Notes under the pieces: generated by a model
The model's input: only the letters and a program-made list of their open reading frames with translations
The model's database searches: none
Told to the model about the DNA's origin: nothing
Shown here: positions 52,507 to 60,833 of the stretch, in pieces
How the letters are laid out: every line of letters begins with the position of its first letter
Position numbering within the stretch: the stretch's first letter is position 1
Position numbers and translations under genes: made by a program
Assembly: GCF_000371965.1 (NCBI RefSeq)
Contig: NZ_AQUO01000002.1
Location: 698,001 to 762,000, forward strand
DNA length: 64,000 nt
Reading direction: 5' to 3'
Source: Paracoccus sp. N5
Lineage (GTDB): Bacteria > Pseudomonadota > Alphaproteobacteria > Rhodobacterales > Rhodobacteraceae

Positions 52507-52533
52507 CCGCGCCCGGATCGGCTCCGGGCGCGG
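52507..52533. terminator. Bidirectional hairpin between lysR and transketolase
   Basis: A perfect 11-bp stem CCGCGCCCGGA / TCCGGGCGCGG has a five-base loop. It lies one base beyond the lysR stop and seven bases beyond the tkt stop on the other strand. There is no T tract. Confidence 0.5.
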
Positions 52534-52539
52534 CCGCTG

Positions 52540-54570
52540 TCACTTGCCGGCGAGCGTCTTCGCCCGCGCGACGATGGCGTCTTTCGTGATGCCGAACTCC
52601 TGATAGAGCCGGTCGATGGGGGCCGAGGCGCCGAAGCCGGTCATGCCGATCACGTCGTCCTCGCTGGCGACATAGCGGGTCCAGCCGAACTTGCCCGCCG
52701 CCTCGACGGCGATGCGGGGCGCGTCGCCCAGCGTTTCCGTGCGATAGGCTTCCGGTTGGGCGTCGAACAGCTCCCAGCTTGGCATCGAGACCACGGCGAC
52801 CGACAGCCCTTCGGCGTGCAGCGCCTCGGCGGCCTCGACGGCGATGGCGACCTCGGTGCCGGTGGCGATCAGGGTCACGTCGCGCCCCTCCCCGAACTGG
52901 CGCAGCACATAGGCGCCCCTGGCGGTCAGGTTCTCGGTCCCCGCCTCCAGCCGCAGCTGCGGCACATCCTGCCGCGACAGCGCCAGCAGCGAGGGCACGT
53001 GCCGGTTGCGGATGGCGATGTCCCAGGCCTCCAGCGTCTCGACCGTATCGGCCGGGCGCAGGACGGTCAGGTTGGGGATCGCGCGCAAGGACGCCAGATG
53101 CTCGATCGGCTGGTGGGTCGGGCCATCCTCGCCCAACCCGATGCTGTCATGGGTCATGACATAGATCGTGCCCACCCCCATCAGCGCCGACAGCCGGATG
53201 GCGTTGCGGGCATAGTCCGAGAACACCAGGAAGGTGCCGCCATAGGCGATGAAGCCGCCATGCAGGTTGATGCCGTTCATCGCCGCGGCCATGCCGAATT
53301 CGCGCACGCCATAGCCGATGTAGCGGCCCGCCGCCTCGCGCGAATACTGGCTGTCCACCGCCGGAACCCGGGTCAGGTTCGAGCCGGTCAGGTCGGCGGA
53401 ACCCCCGATCATCTCGGGCAGCGCCGGGGCCAGCGCCTCCAGCGCCATCTGGCTCGCCTTGCGGGTCGCGGCCTTTTTCGGCGCGGCGAAAAGCCGGGCG
53501 CGGGCGTCCTGCAAGGTCGGCTCGTAATCGCCGGGCAAGGTGCCGGCCTGGCGGCGGTCGAACTCGGCGCGCAGATCCTCGGGTTTCGCGGCCAGGCGCG
53601 CTTCCCAGTCGGCGCGGGCCTTGGCGCCGCGTTGGCCGATCTCGCGCCACGCGGCGGCCAGGTCCTCGGGGATGGCGAAGGGCTCGGCCGACCAGCCGAT
53701 GGCCTCTTTCGTCAGCGCCGCCTCGTCCTTGCCCAAGGGCGAGCCGTGGACGGCATAGGAACCGGCCTTGTTGGGCGAGCCGAAACCGATCACCGTTTTC
53801 ATCGCGATCAGCGAGGGTTTGCCGGTCTCCGCCTTGGCGGCGGTGATGGCGGCGTCCAGCGCGCGGCCGTCATGGCCGTCGCAGCTTTGCACATGCCAGC
53901 CCATCGCCTCGAACCGCGCCGGGATGTTTTCCGAGAAGGACACCGAGGTCGGCCCGTCGATGGTGATCGCGTTGTCGTCGTAAAGCACGATCATCTTGCC
54001 CAGGCCCAGATGGCCGGCAAGGCTGGCGGCCTCTTGCCCGATGCCCTCTTGCAGGCAGCCGTCGCCAAGCATGACGTAAGTGTGATGATCGACCAGATCG
54101 CTGCCGAACTCGGTGGCCAGCCGGCGCTCGGCCAGGGCCATGCCGACGGCGGTGGCCAGCCCCTGCCCCAGCGGGCCGGTGGTGGTCTCGATGCCCTTGG
54201 CATGGCCGTATTCCGGGTGGCCCGCCGTGATCGCGCCCCATTGCCGGAAATTGCGGATCTGCTCGATGGTCATGTCCTCGTAGCCGGCCAGGTGCAGCAC
54301 GCTGTAAAGCAGCATCGAGGCATGGCCGTTCGACAGCACGAAGCGGTCGCGATCCGGCCAGTCGGGGTTTTTCGCGTCGAATTTCAGGTGCTTGCCGAAC
54401 AGCACCGCGGCGGCATCGGCCATGCCCATGGGCGCGCCGGGATGGCCGGAATTGGCGGCGTTCACCGCGTCGATGCTGAGCGCGCGGATGCAGTTCGCCA
54501 GCGCGAAGTTCTGCGGATCAAGCGCGGCCTTCGCCGCGATCGCGGGGTCTTTGGGCGAATCTAAAGGCAT
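52540..54570 (-). CDS. tkt: Transketolase
   Basis: The 676-residue thiamine-diphosphate enzyme transfers two-carbon units between ketose and aldose phosphates. It has ANSGHPGAPMGMADAAAVLF, HPEYGHAKGIETTTGPLGQGLA, the ThDP motif GDGCLQEGIGQEA...DDNAITIDG, and in the second domain EFGMAAAMNGI and LGEDGPTHQPIEHLASLRAIPNL. AAAAGGAGG precedes ATG 54570. It is divergent from the deoR-tpiB-rpiB-fbp-fba operon. Erythrose-4-phosphate made by that pathway is a direct substrate, and the enzyme is also a Calvin-cycle step missing from the cbb operon. Confidence 0.96.
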   Translation of the reverse strand: MPLDSPKDPAIAAKAALDPQNFALANCIRALSIDAVNAANSGHPGAPMGMADAAAVLFGKHLKFDAKNPDWPDRDRFVLSNGHASMLLYSVLHLAGYEDMTIEQIRNFRQWGAITAGHPEYGHAKGIETTTGPLGQGLATAVGMALAERRLATEFGSDLVDHHTYVMLGDGCLQEGIGQEAASLAGHLGLGKMIVLYDDNAITIDGPTSVSFSENIPARFEAMGWHVQSCDGHDGRALDAAITAAKAETGKPSLIAMKTVIGFGSPNKAGSYAVHGSPLGKDEAALTKEAIGWSAEPFAIPEDLAAAWREIGQRGAKARADWEARLAAKPEDLRAEFDRRQAGTLPGDYEPTLQDARARLFAAPKKAATRKASQMALEALAPALPEMIGGSADLTGSNLTRVPAVDSQYSREAAGRYIGYGVREFGMAAAMNGINLHGGFIAYGGTFLVFSDYARNAIRLSALMGVGTIYVMTHDSIGLGEDGPTHQPIEHLASLRAIPNLTVLRPADTVETLEAWDIAIRNRHVPSLLALSRQDVPQLRLEAGTENLTARGAYVLRQFGEGRDVTLIATGTEVAIAVEAAEALHAEGLSVAVVSMPSWELFDAQPEAYRTETLGDAPRIAVEAAGKFGWTRYVASEDDVIGMTGFGASAPIDRLYQEFGITKDAIVARAKTLAGK

Positions 54571-54583
54571 GGTCGGTCCTCCT

Positions 54584-54655
54584 TTTGACGCAATCCCATA
54601 CACGCGCCGCATAAAAATAACAACGTCAAATCACAACATCACAAAATTCATGTTG
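54584..54655. promoter_or_regulatory. AT-rich divergent control region of tkt and the deoR operon
   Basis: Several repeats cluster here: TTTGACG (54584) with CGTCAAA (54624), CAACAT (54634) with ATGTTG (54650), and two direct ATCACAA copies eight bases apart (54630, 54638). A DeoR-family regulator encoded next door and acting on both directions is the simplest reading. Promoter elements were not resolved. Confidence 0.45.
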
Positions 54656-54719
54656 AAATTGCGCAGCGGATTGTTAGAAAGGTATCGGGCCGGGCGATTC
54701 CCGCGCAAGGAGGGATGTC

Positions 54720-55493
54720 GTGAAGCGCGAGGAACGCAGGCAAGCCATCATGGATCTGCTGGTCGCGGCGCGCGCCGTCGACCTCGATGATCTGGCCGAG
54801 CGTTTCGCGGTCTCGAAGATGACCATCCACCGCGACCTCGACGACCTGGAACAGGCGGGGCTCTTGCGCAAGGTGCGCGGCGGCGCCACCATCGAGGCCG
54901 GCAAGCAGTTCGAAAGCGATTTCCGCATCCGCGAATTGCAGGACAACGAGGCCAAGGCCCGCATGGCCCGCGCCGCGCTGGACCTGGTCGAGCCGGGGAT
55001 GAGCGTCATGGTCAACGACGGCTCGATGGCGGCGCTGCTGGGGGCGCGGCTGGTCGAGAAGGCGCCGCTGACCGTCATCACCAACAACGCGGCGGTGATC
55101 GAGCCGCTGAAGGAGGTCTCGCGCATCACGCTGATCGCGCTTGGCGGCGTGTTCTCCGCCAAGTTCAACGCCTATTTCGGCCAGCTGACCGAAAACGCCC
55201 TGGCGCGGCTGCGGGCCGACCTGGCCTTCATCTCGGCCCCGGCGGTCAGCGGCTTGCAGGCCTTTCACATGGACGATGCGGTGATCCGGGCCAAGCGCGC
55301 CATGATGGCCGCGGCCGAGCGCAGCGTGCTGCTGGTCAACCACCGCCGCTTCGGCCAGACCGCGCTGCACAGCCTGGCCGACCTGGCGGAATTCGACGCC
55401 ATCATCACCGACGCCGCCCCTGCGCCCGAGGATCGCGCCGCGCTGGACCGCGCCGGCATCCCCCTGACCATTGCCAAGCATTCTGACCGTTAG
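54720..55493 (+). CDS. DeoR/GlpR-family regulator (eryR-like)
   Basis: A 257-residue DeoR regulator starting with KREERRQAIMDLLVAARAVDLDDLAERFAVSKMTIHRDLDDLEQAGLLRKVRGGA, the classical N-terminal helix-turn-helix. A sugar-phosphate-binding domain (NDGSMAALLGARL, ITNNAAVI, ALGGVF) follows. AAGGAGGG five bases before GTG 54720 supports this start. It heads the operon with tpiB and rpiB, the same order as the deoR-tpiA2-rpiB group beside the ery genes of Brucella. The likely effector is a tetrulose or tetrose phosphate. Confidence 0.9.
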   Translation: MKREERRQAIMDLLVAARAVDLDDLAERFAVSKMTIHRDLDDLEQAGLLRKVRGGATIEAGKQFESDFRIRELQDNEAKARMARAALDLVEPGMSVMVNDGSMAALLGARLVEKAPLTVITNNAAVIEPLKEVSRITLIALGGVFSAKFNAYFGQLTENALARLRADLAFISAPAVSGLQAFHMDDAVIRAKRAMMAAAERSVLLVNHRRFGQTALHSLADLAEFDAIITDAAPAPEDRAALDRAGIPLTIAKHSDR

Positions 55494-55502
55494 GACGACG
55501 AC

Positions 55503-56276
55503 ATGACCGAATTCTGGATCGGCACCAGCTGGAAGATGAACAAGACCCTGGCCGAGGCCCGCGCCTTTGCCGAGGGGCTGGCCGCCGCCGATACCGCCCG
55601 CGACCCGCGCATCCAGCGCTTCGTGATCCCGCCCTTCACCGCGGTGCGCGAGGTCAAGGCGCTGCTGGCCGACACCTCGGTCAAGGTCGGCGCGCAGAAC
55701 ATGCATTGGGCCGACGCGGGCGCCTGGACCGGCGAGATCTCGCCCCTGATGCTGCGCGACTGCAATCTCGACATCGTCGAGCTGGGGCACAGCGAACGCC
55801 GCGAGCATTTCGGCGAGACGGACGAGACCGTGGGCCTCAAGACCGAGGCCGCGGTGCGCCACGGCCTGATCCCGCTGATCTGCATCGGCGAGACCCTGGC
55901 CGAACGCGAATCCGGCCGGGCGCAGGAAGTGCTGGAGACCCAGGTGCGCGGCGCGCTGGCCAAGCTCTCGGCCGAGCAGAAATTCGCGCCGATCCTGCTG
56001 GCCTATGAGCCGGTCTGGGCCATCGGCGTGAACGGCATCCCCGCGACATCGGACTATGCCGATGCGCGACAGGCCGAGATTATCGCCGTGGCGCAGGAGG
56101 TGCTGGGCCGGCGCATCCCCTGCCTCTACGGCGGCTCGGTCAACCCCGGCAATTGCGCCGAGCTGATCGCCTGCCCGCATATCGACGGGCTTTTCATCGG
56201 CCGCTCGGCCTGGAGTGTCGAGGGCTATCTGGACATCCTGGCGCGCTGCGCCGCAACCATCGGAGACGTGAAATGA
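55503..56276 (+). CDS. tpiB: Triosephosphate isomerase-like, tetrulose-phosphate isomerase (EryH/TpiB type)
   Basis: A 257-residue TIM-barrel isomerase with WIGTSWKMNKT (catalytic Lys), ELGHSERREHFGETDE (catalytic His) and LAYEPVWAIGVNG (catalytic Glu). CLYGGSVNPGN and GLFIGRSAW close the phosphate site. The operon position between deoR and rpiB identifies it with the ery-associated paralogue that isomerises 3-tetrulose-4-phosphate to D-erythrulose-4-phosphate. Ordinary triosephosphate isomerase activity cannot be excluded from sequence alone. Confidence 0.88.
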   Translation: MTEFWIGTSWKMNKTLAEARAFAEGLAAADTARDPRIQRFVIPPFTAVREVKALLADTSVKVGAQNMHWADAGAWTGEISPLMLRDCNLDIVELGHSERREHFGETDETVGLKTEAAVRHGLIPLICIGETLAERESGRAQEVLETQVRGALAKLSAEQKFAPILLAYEPVWAIGVNGIPATSDYADARQAEIIAVAQEVLGRRIPCLYGGSVNPGNCAELIACPHIDGLFIGRSAWSVEGYLDILARCAATIGDVK

Positions 56277-56737
56277 AACTGGCAATCGCAGGCGACAGCG
56301 CGGGTGAAGGTCTGGCCAAGCTGCTGGCCGACCACCTGAAGGACAAGCACGAGGTTTCCGAAATCAGCCGCACCGAGGCGGGCGCGGATGCCTTCTATGC
56401 CAATCTCTCGGACCGGGTGGCAAGCGAGGTCGCGGCCGGCACCTATGACCGCGCCATCCTGGTCTGCGGCACCGGCATCGGCGTCTGCATCGCCGCGAAC
56501 AAGGTTCCGGGCATCCGCGCCGCCCTGACCCATGACACCTATTCGGCCGAACGCGCCGCGCTGTCGAACAACGCCCAGATCATCACCATGGGCGCGCGGG
56601 TGATCGGCACCGAGCTCGCCAAGGCCATCGCCGACGCTTGGCTGGCCGAGACGATGAACTTCGACCCGAACGGCCGCTCGGCCGGGAACGTCTGCGCCAT
56701 TGACGAAGTGGACGCGAAATACAACAAGGCCGGCTGA
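56273..56737 (+). CDS. rpiB: RpiB/LacA/LacB-type isomerase (EryI-like)
   Basis: A 154-residue RpiB-fold isomerase. MKLAIAGDSAGEGLAKLLADHLKD is at the N terminus, and the catalytic cysteine is in ILVCGTGIGVCIAANKVPGIRAALTHDTYSAERAALSNNAQIITMGARVIG. The ATG overlaps the tpiB stop (ATGA). In the erythritol pathway the equivalent EryI turns D-erythrulose-4-phosphate into D-erythrose-4-phosphate. Ribose-5-phosphate isomerisation is the ancestral activity. Confidence 0.92.
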   Translation: MKLAIAGDSAGEGLAKLLADHLKDKHEVSEISRTEAGADAFYANLSDRVASEVAAGTYDRAILVCGTGIGVCIAANKVPGIRAALTHDTYSAERAALSNNAQIITMGARVIGTELAKAIADAWLAETMNFDPNGRSAGNVCAIDEVDAKYNKAG

Positions 56738-56762
56738 GTCCGCCCGCACGCAAAGGCCCGCC

Positions 56763-57740
56763 ATGCTGAAACTGCCGAACGACGGCCCCGCCACCGGCCG
56801 CCCGCTTTCCGACGTGCTGGCGGGCGACGGCCCCGCCGCCATCACCCTGGCGATTGCCCGGGCCCAGCCGGCGTTGGCCGCGCGGCTGGCCGCCGGCCGG
56901 CTGCATGGCGACCCCGAAGCCGTGGTCGGCACCAATGACAGCGGCGACAGGCAGAAGGCGCTGGATGTCGCCGCCCATCACCACATGCTGGACGCGCTGG
57001 CCGCAGCAGGCGTCGGCCGGGTGCTGTCCGAGGAGGCCGAGGCGGTCGTCACCCTGAACCCGGGCGGCGCCTGGGACGTGGCGATGGACCCGATCGACGG
57101 CTCGGGCAGCATCGGCATCGGCGCGCCGCTGGGCATGCTGTTCAGCATCCTGCCCGCCGCGCCCGAAGGCTTCCTGCGCCCCGGCCGGGCCGTGGTCGCC
57201 GCCGGCTACGCCAGCTTCGGCCATTCACTGGATTTCGGCTGGTCGCTGGGCGATGGCACCCATGTCGCCGGCTATGATGCCGAGGCGGGGCAGTTCCGCC
57301 TGACCCGCGAGCGCGTGCAGCTGAAACCCACCGCCTCGACCATCGCCTACAACGCCTCGAACGAACGCCACTGGCCGCCGGGCCTGCAAGCCTGGGTGCA
57401 GGAGCTGCGCCAGGGCAAGGACGGCCCGCGCGGGCGCGACTTCAACATGCGCTGGCTCGCCGCCGCCGTGGGCGAATTGCACCGCATCCTGCTGAAGGGC
57501 GGCGCCTTCCTCTATCCCGCCGACCGCCGACCGGGCTATGAGAACGGCCGGCTGCGGCTGATCTACGAATGCTGCCCCATCGCCTTCCTGATCGAGCAGG
57601 CCGGCGGCATCGCCTCGGACGGCCGCCAACCGATCCTCGACCGCCAACCGCAGGGGCTGCACGAGATGGTGCCGCTGTTCTTCGGCGCGCGCGAGGAAGT
57701 CGAAACCATCCTGTCCCATCTCGCCATCAGCAAAGGATAA
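56763..57740 (+). CDS. fbp: Class I fructose-1,6-bisphosphatase (canonical; possibly also SBPase)
   Basis: A 325-residue phosphatase with all the residues missing from the cbbF-position paralogue. The loop NDSGDRQKALDVAAHHHMLDAL, the acidic pair in VLSEEAEAVV and the metal motif DPIDGSGSIGIGAPLG are present. ASNERHWPPGLQAW, NMRWLAAAVGELHRILLKGGAFLYP and IYECCPIAFLIEQAGG follow. It comes 25 bases after rpiB and seven bases before the aldolase. With that aldolase and transketolase it can process erythrose-4-phosphate through sedoheptulose bisphosphate or serve the Calvin cycle. Confidence 0.93.
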   Translation: MLKLPNDGPATGRPLSDVLAGDGPAAITLAIARAQPALAARLAAGRLHGDPEAVVGTNDSGDRQKALDVAAHHHMLDALAAAGVGRVLSEEAEAVVTLNPGGAWDVAMDPIDGSGSIGIGAPLGMLFSILPAAPEGFLRPGRAVVAAGYASFGHSLDFGWSLGDGTHVAGYDAEAGQFRLTRERVQLKPTASTIAYNASNERHWPPGLQAWVQELRQGKDGPRGRDFNMRWLAAAVGELHRILLKGGAFLYPADRRPGYENGRLRLIYECCPIAFLIEQAGGIASDGRQPILDRQPQGLHEMVPLFFGAREEVETILSHLAISKG

Positions 57741-57747
57741 ACAGCCC

Positions 57748-58788
57748 ATGGCCATGATCACGCTGCGCCAGCTTCTCGACCATGCGGCCGAGAACGGCTA
57801 TGCCGTCCCCGCCTTCAACATCAACAACATGGAGCAGGGGCTCGCGGTGATGAACGCCGCCGCGGCGACCGACAGCCCGGTGATCCTGCAGGCCAGCCGC
57901 GGCGCGCGCGCCTATGCCAACGATGCCGTGCTGGCCGGGCTGATCCAGGGCCTGTCGCGGGCCTTTCCCGACATTCCGCTGTGCATGCATCTGGACCATG
58001 GCAACGGGCTTGCGACCTGCGCCACGGCGATCCAGAACGGCTTTACCAGCGTGATGATGGACGGCTCGCTGCAGGCCGACGGCAAGACCCCCGCCGATTA
58101 CGCCTATAACCGCGACATCACCGCCCGCGTGGTCGAGATGGCCCATGCCTGCGGCGTCTCGGTCGAGGGCGAGCTGGGCGTGCTCGGCAGCCTGGAAACC
58201 GGCATGGGCGACCAGGAGGACGGCCACGGCGCCGAGGGCCGGCTGTCCGAGGATCAGCTGCTGACCGATCCCGACGAAGCGGTGCGCTTCGTGAACGACA
58301 CCCAGGTCGATGCCCTGGCCATCGCCATGGGCACCAGCCACGGCGCCTACAAGTTCACCCGCAAGCCCGACGGCGCCATCCTGGCCATGCATGTGATCGA
58401 GGAGATCCACCGCCGCCTGCCGAACACGCATCTGGTCATGCACGGCTCAAGCTCGGTGCCCGAGGACCTGCAGCAGGTCATCAACGCCTATGGCGGCGAC
58501 ATCAAGCCGACTTGGGGCGTCCCGGTCGAAGAGATCCAGCGCGGCATCAAGTCGGGCGTGCGCAAGGTCAACATCGACACCGACAACCGGCTGGCGATGA
58601 CCGCCGCGATCCGCAAGAAGCTCAGCGAAGAGCCTGCGGAATTCGATCCGCGCGGCTATCTGAAACCCGCCATGGCGATGATGTCCGAGGTCTGCAAGGC
58701 GCGTTTCGAGGCCTTCGGCACCGCCGGCAACGCCGCGAAGATCCGCCCGCTTCCGCTGGCGGCGATGGCGAAACGCTACGCCGCCTGA
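57748..58788 (+). CDS. fba: Class II fructose-bisphosphate aldolase (CbbA type)
   Basis: A 346-residue zinc aldolase: YAVPAFNINNMEQGLAVMNAA, the metal site in PLCMHLDHGNGLATC, VEGELGVLGSLETG, and later HLVMHGSSSVPEDL with NIDTDNRLAMTAAIRK. The sequence style matches CbbA of autotrophic proteobacteria. It condenses DHAP with glyceraldehyde-3-phosphate or with erythrose-4-phosphate. It is the last gene of the plus-strand operon, before a bidirectional terminator. Confidence 0.95.
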   Translation: MAMITLRQLLDHAAENGYAVPAFNINNMEQGLAVMNAAAATDSPVILQASRGARAYANDAVLAGLIQGLSRAFPDIPLCMHLDHGNGLATCATAIQNGFTSVMMDGSLQADGKTPADYAYNRDITARVVEMAHACGVSVEGELGVLGSLETGMGDQEDGHGAEGRLSEDQLLTDPDEAVRFVNDTQVDALAIAMGTSHGAYKFTRKPDGAILAMHVIEEIHRRLPNTHLVMHGSSSVPEDLQQVINAYGGDIKPTWGVPVEEIQRGIKSGVRKVNIDTDNRLAMTAAIRKKLSEEPAEFDPRGYLKPAMAMMSEVCKARFEAFGTAGNAAKIRPLPLAAMAKRYAA

Positions 58789-58839
58789 TCCGGGCGCGCG
58801 CGGCGCCAGCCGCGCCACCCCCGGCCCAGCGGCAGCGTC

Positions 58840-58862
58840 CGGGGCGAGCTCTGCTCGCCCCG
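58840..58862. terminator. Bidirectional terminator between fba and eryD
   Basis: A perfect nine-pair stem CGGGGCGAG / CTCGCCCCG with a five-base loop lies in the gap between convergent stops. It is followed by CCCTCGTTTG on the plus strand. Confidence 0.55.
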
Positions 58863-58882
58863 CCCTCGTTTGCGGACAGGCT

Positions 58883-59833
58883 TCAGTCGGCCAGCAGCCG
58901 CGCCGTCGCCTCGTCGGTGATCAGCCCCGAAAGCCGGCCGCTTTGCAGCACCGCCCGCACCGCGCCGACCTTCTCGGCACCGCCGGCAATGGCCACGATG
59001 CGGCTGCCTTCCGGGCCGTCCAGGCTGACCGACAGCGTGCGCGCGCTCAGCGTGGTTTCCAGCACCCGGCCCTGCGCATCGAAGAAATGCCCCAGCATCT
59101 CGCCCCGCGCGCCGGCGGCATTGATCTCGGCGATCTCATGCGGCTCGATCATGCCCGAGGCGACAAGCTGCGCCCCGGCATCCGCGGTGCCGATCCCCAC
59201 CACCTTCAGGCCGGCGCCGTTCGACAGGTCGAACAGCTCGCGCACGCCGGGCTGGGCCAGCAGCACCGCCAGATCCGCCTCGGAATTGGCAAAGAACGGC
59301 ACCGGCAGGACATAGCCCTGCGCCCCGGTCTTCTGCGCCAGGGCATACATCACGTCATGCGGGTTGGTGGCGTAATGCCGGGTAAAGCCGCCCAGCAGCG
59401 ACACGAAGCGCACGCCATGCGCGTCGAAGCGCGGCAATTGCTGCACCGCCGCCGCCAGCGTGCGGCCATGACCCAGACCGATCACCGCATCCTCGCCGCG
59501 CTCGATCTCGCGGCGCAGGAATCCGGCGCCGGCCAGGCCCAGGGCGCGCAAGGGCAACCCTTCCTCGCCCAGTTCCGGCGCGACCTCGCAGTAATCCAGG
59601 CCATAGCGGGCGCAAAGCCGGTCCTCAAGCGCGGCGCATTCGACGATCTCGCCGTCGATCGAGACCTTGACCACGCCCTCGGCCACCGCCCGCGCGATCA
59701 GCCGATGCGCCTTGACCGAGGGCACGCCCAGGCGCTTCGCCACCGCCGCCTGGGTCAGGCCGCCGGCATAATGCAGCCAGGCCGCGCGGATGGCGAGGCT
59801 TTGTTCGGGGTCCATCGCACCGCGCGAGGCCAT
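58883..59833 (-). CDS. eryD: SorC/DeoR-type sugar-binding regulator, EryD-like
   Basis: A 316-residue regulator with an N-terminal helix-turn-helix (IRAAWLHYAGGLTQAAVAKRLGVPSVKAHRLIARA) and a SorC-type sugar-phosphate-binding domain (ALGLAGAGFLRREI, GLGHGRTLAAAVQQL). VSLLGGFTRHYATNPHDVMY follows. It is the last gene of eryABCD, the same order as in Brucella, where EryD represses the operon. Start choice is uncertain (ATG 59833, GTG 59836 or ATG 59815). A 12-codon open frame (59868-59833) ends TGATG on the start codon and may couple translation. Confidence 0.87.
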   Translation of the reverse strand: MASRGAMDPEQSLAIRAAWLHYAGGLTQAAVAKRLGVPSVKAHRLIARAVAEGVVKVSIDGEIVECAALEDRLCARYGLDYCEVAPELGEEGLPLRALGLAGAGFLRREIERGEDAVIGLGHGRTLAAAVQQLPRFDAHGVRFVSLLGGFTRHYATNPHDVMYALAQKTGAQGYVLPVPFFANSEADLAVLLAQPGVRELFDLSNGAGLKVVGIGTADAGAQLVASGMIEPHEIAEINAAGARGEMLGHFFDAQGRVLETTLSARTLSVSLDGPEGSRIVAIAGGAEKVGAVRAVLQSGRLSGLITDEATARLLAD

Positions 59834-59893
59834 CACGCGATCCGATAGGCGGGGGGCTGGCGTCTCATCGCGGGCGTCCTTTGCTATCCGGTT

Positions 59894-60826
59894 CTAGATA
59901 TTCAACTTATCCGCGCCGCTGTCGATATGCGGCGCCCAGAAGGCGACGCTTTCGGCGATCTGCGCGATCACCTGGCGGTCGTTCGGCTCGCGTTCCTTGA
60001 AGCTGAGTTCCAGGCAGATCTCGTTGTCCTTCGCCCCGCCCTCGGCCAGGGCCGCCAGCAGCGGCTCGGGCTGGATCGCCCCCTTGGCATTGTATTCGGC
60101 GGTGAAGGGCCGGTGGCCGGACTTGTCCATCATCGACTGCTTGATGTGGATGATGGGGCTGACCTTCGGCACCGCCCGCGCCCAGGCATAGGGGTCGGTG
60201 TCGTCGGGGTTGGGGCTGGTCACGTCGCCATGGTCGATGTCGGCCATCATCCACATCGGCACCGCCATGCCGGCCGCCGTCAGCCGGTCCTGCAAGGCCA
60301 TGCAGGCCGCGATGGTCTCGCCGAATTCGCGCCCGATGCTCATCGGCTCCCAGAAAACGTAGGCCAGGCCCGCCGCCCTGGCGTGCTCGGCCACCTCGGC
60401 CCAAGCGTCGATGGCGATGCGGATCAGCTCCTCGCGCCGGGCCGGGTCGTCATAGTCGCGATAGGTGAAGATCGCGAATTGCGTGCCGACGGAATGCCCG
60501 CCCAGGTCGCCGATGATGTCGGCGAATGTCTTGAACCAGTCGACGTAATAGCGCCGCACCTCGCGGTCGGGATGGCCGAAGTGGTTGAGCCGCCCATAGG
60601 GCCCGGTCATGCCGCTGGTGACGCGCACGCCGGTGCGGGCCAGCGCCGCGCCCATGGTTCGGGTCAGGCGGCGGATCACCGGGGCGGGCCAGCTCGGGTT
60701 GATGAACTCATGCGTCAGTTGCAAGTCGCGGATCTTCAGATCGCGCGCCACGGTGTCGATCAGGTCGTCCGGTTCGGCGAAGCGGTTGACCAGCGGATTG
60801 GTGTTCAGCGACAGCGTCAGGGCCAT
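59894..60826 (-). CDS. eryC: Tetrulose-4-phosphate isomerase/epimerase, EryC-like
   Basis: A 310-residue AP-endonuclease-2-fold (xylose-isomerase-like TIM barrel) enzyme. It has SLNTNPLVNRFAEPDDLIDTVARD, LQLTHEFINPSWPAPVIRRL, AYVFWEPMSIGREFGE and WMMADIDHGDV, which supply metal-binding Glu, Asp and His. KDNEICLELSFKERE is near the end. In Brucella EryC racemises L-3-tetrulose-4-phosphate to the D form. It starts seven bases after the eryB stop. Confidence 0.88.
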   Translation of the reverse strand: MALTLSLNTNPLVNRFAEPDDLIDTVARDLKIRDLQLTHEFINPSWPAPVIRRLTRTMGAALARTGVRVTSGMTGPYGRLNHFGHPDREVRRYYVDWFKTFADIIGDLGGHSVGTQFAIFTYRDYDDPARREELIRIAIDAWAEVAEHARAAGLAYVFWEPMSIGREFGETIAACMALQDRLTAAGMAVPMWMMADIDHGDVTSPNPDDTDPYAWARAVPKVSPIIHIKQSMMDKSGHRPFTAEYNAKGAIQPEPLLAALAEGGAKDNEICLELSFKEREPNDRQVIAQIAESVAFWAPHIDSGADKLNI

Positions 60827-60833
60827 GGTGTCC

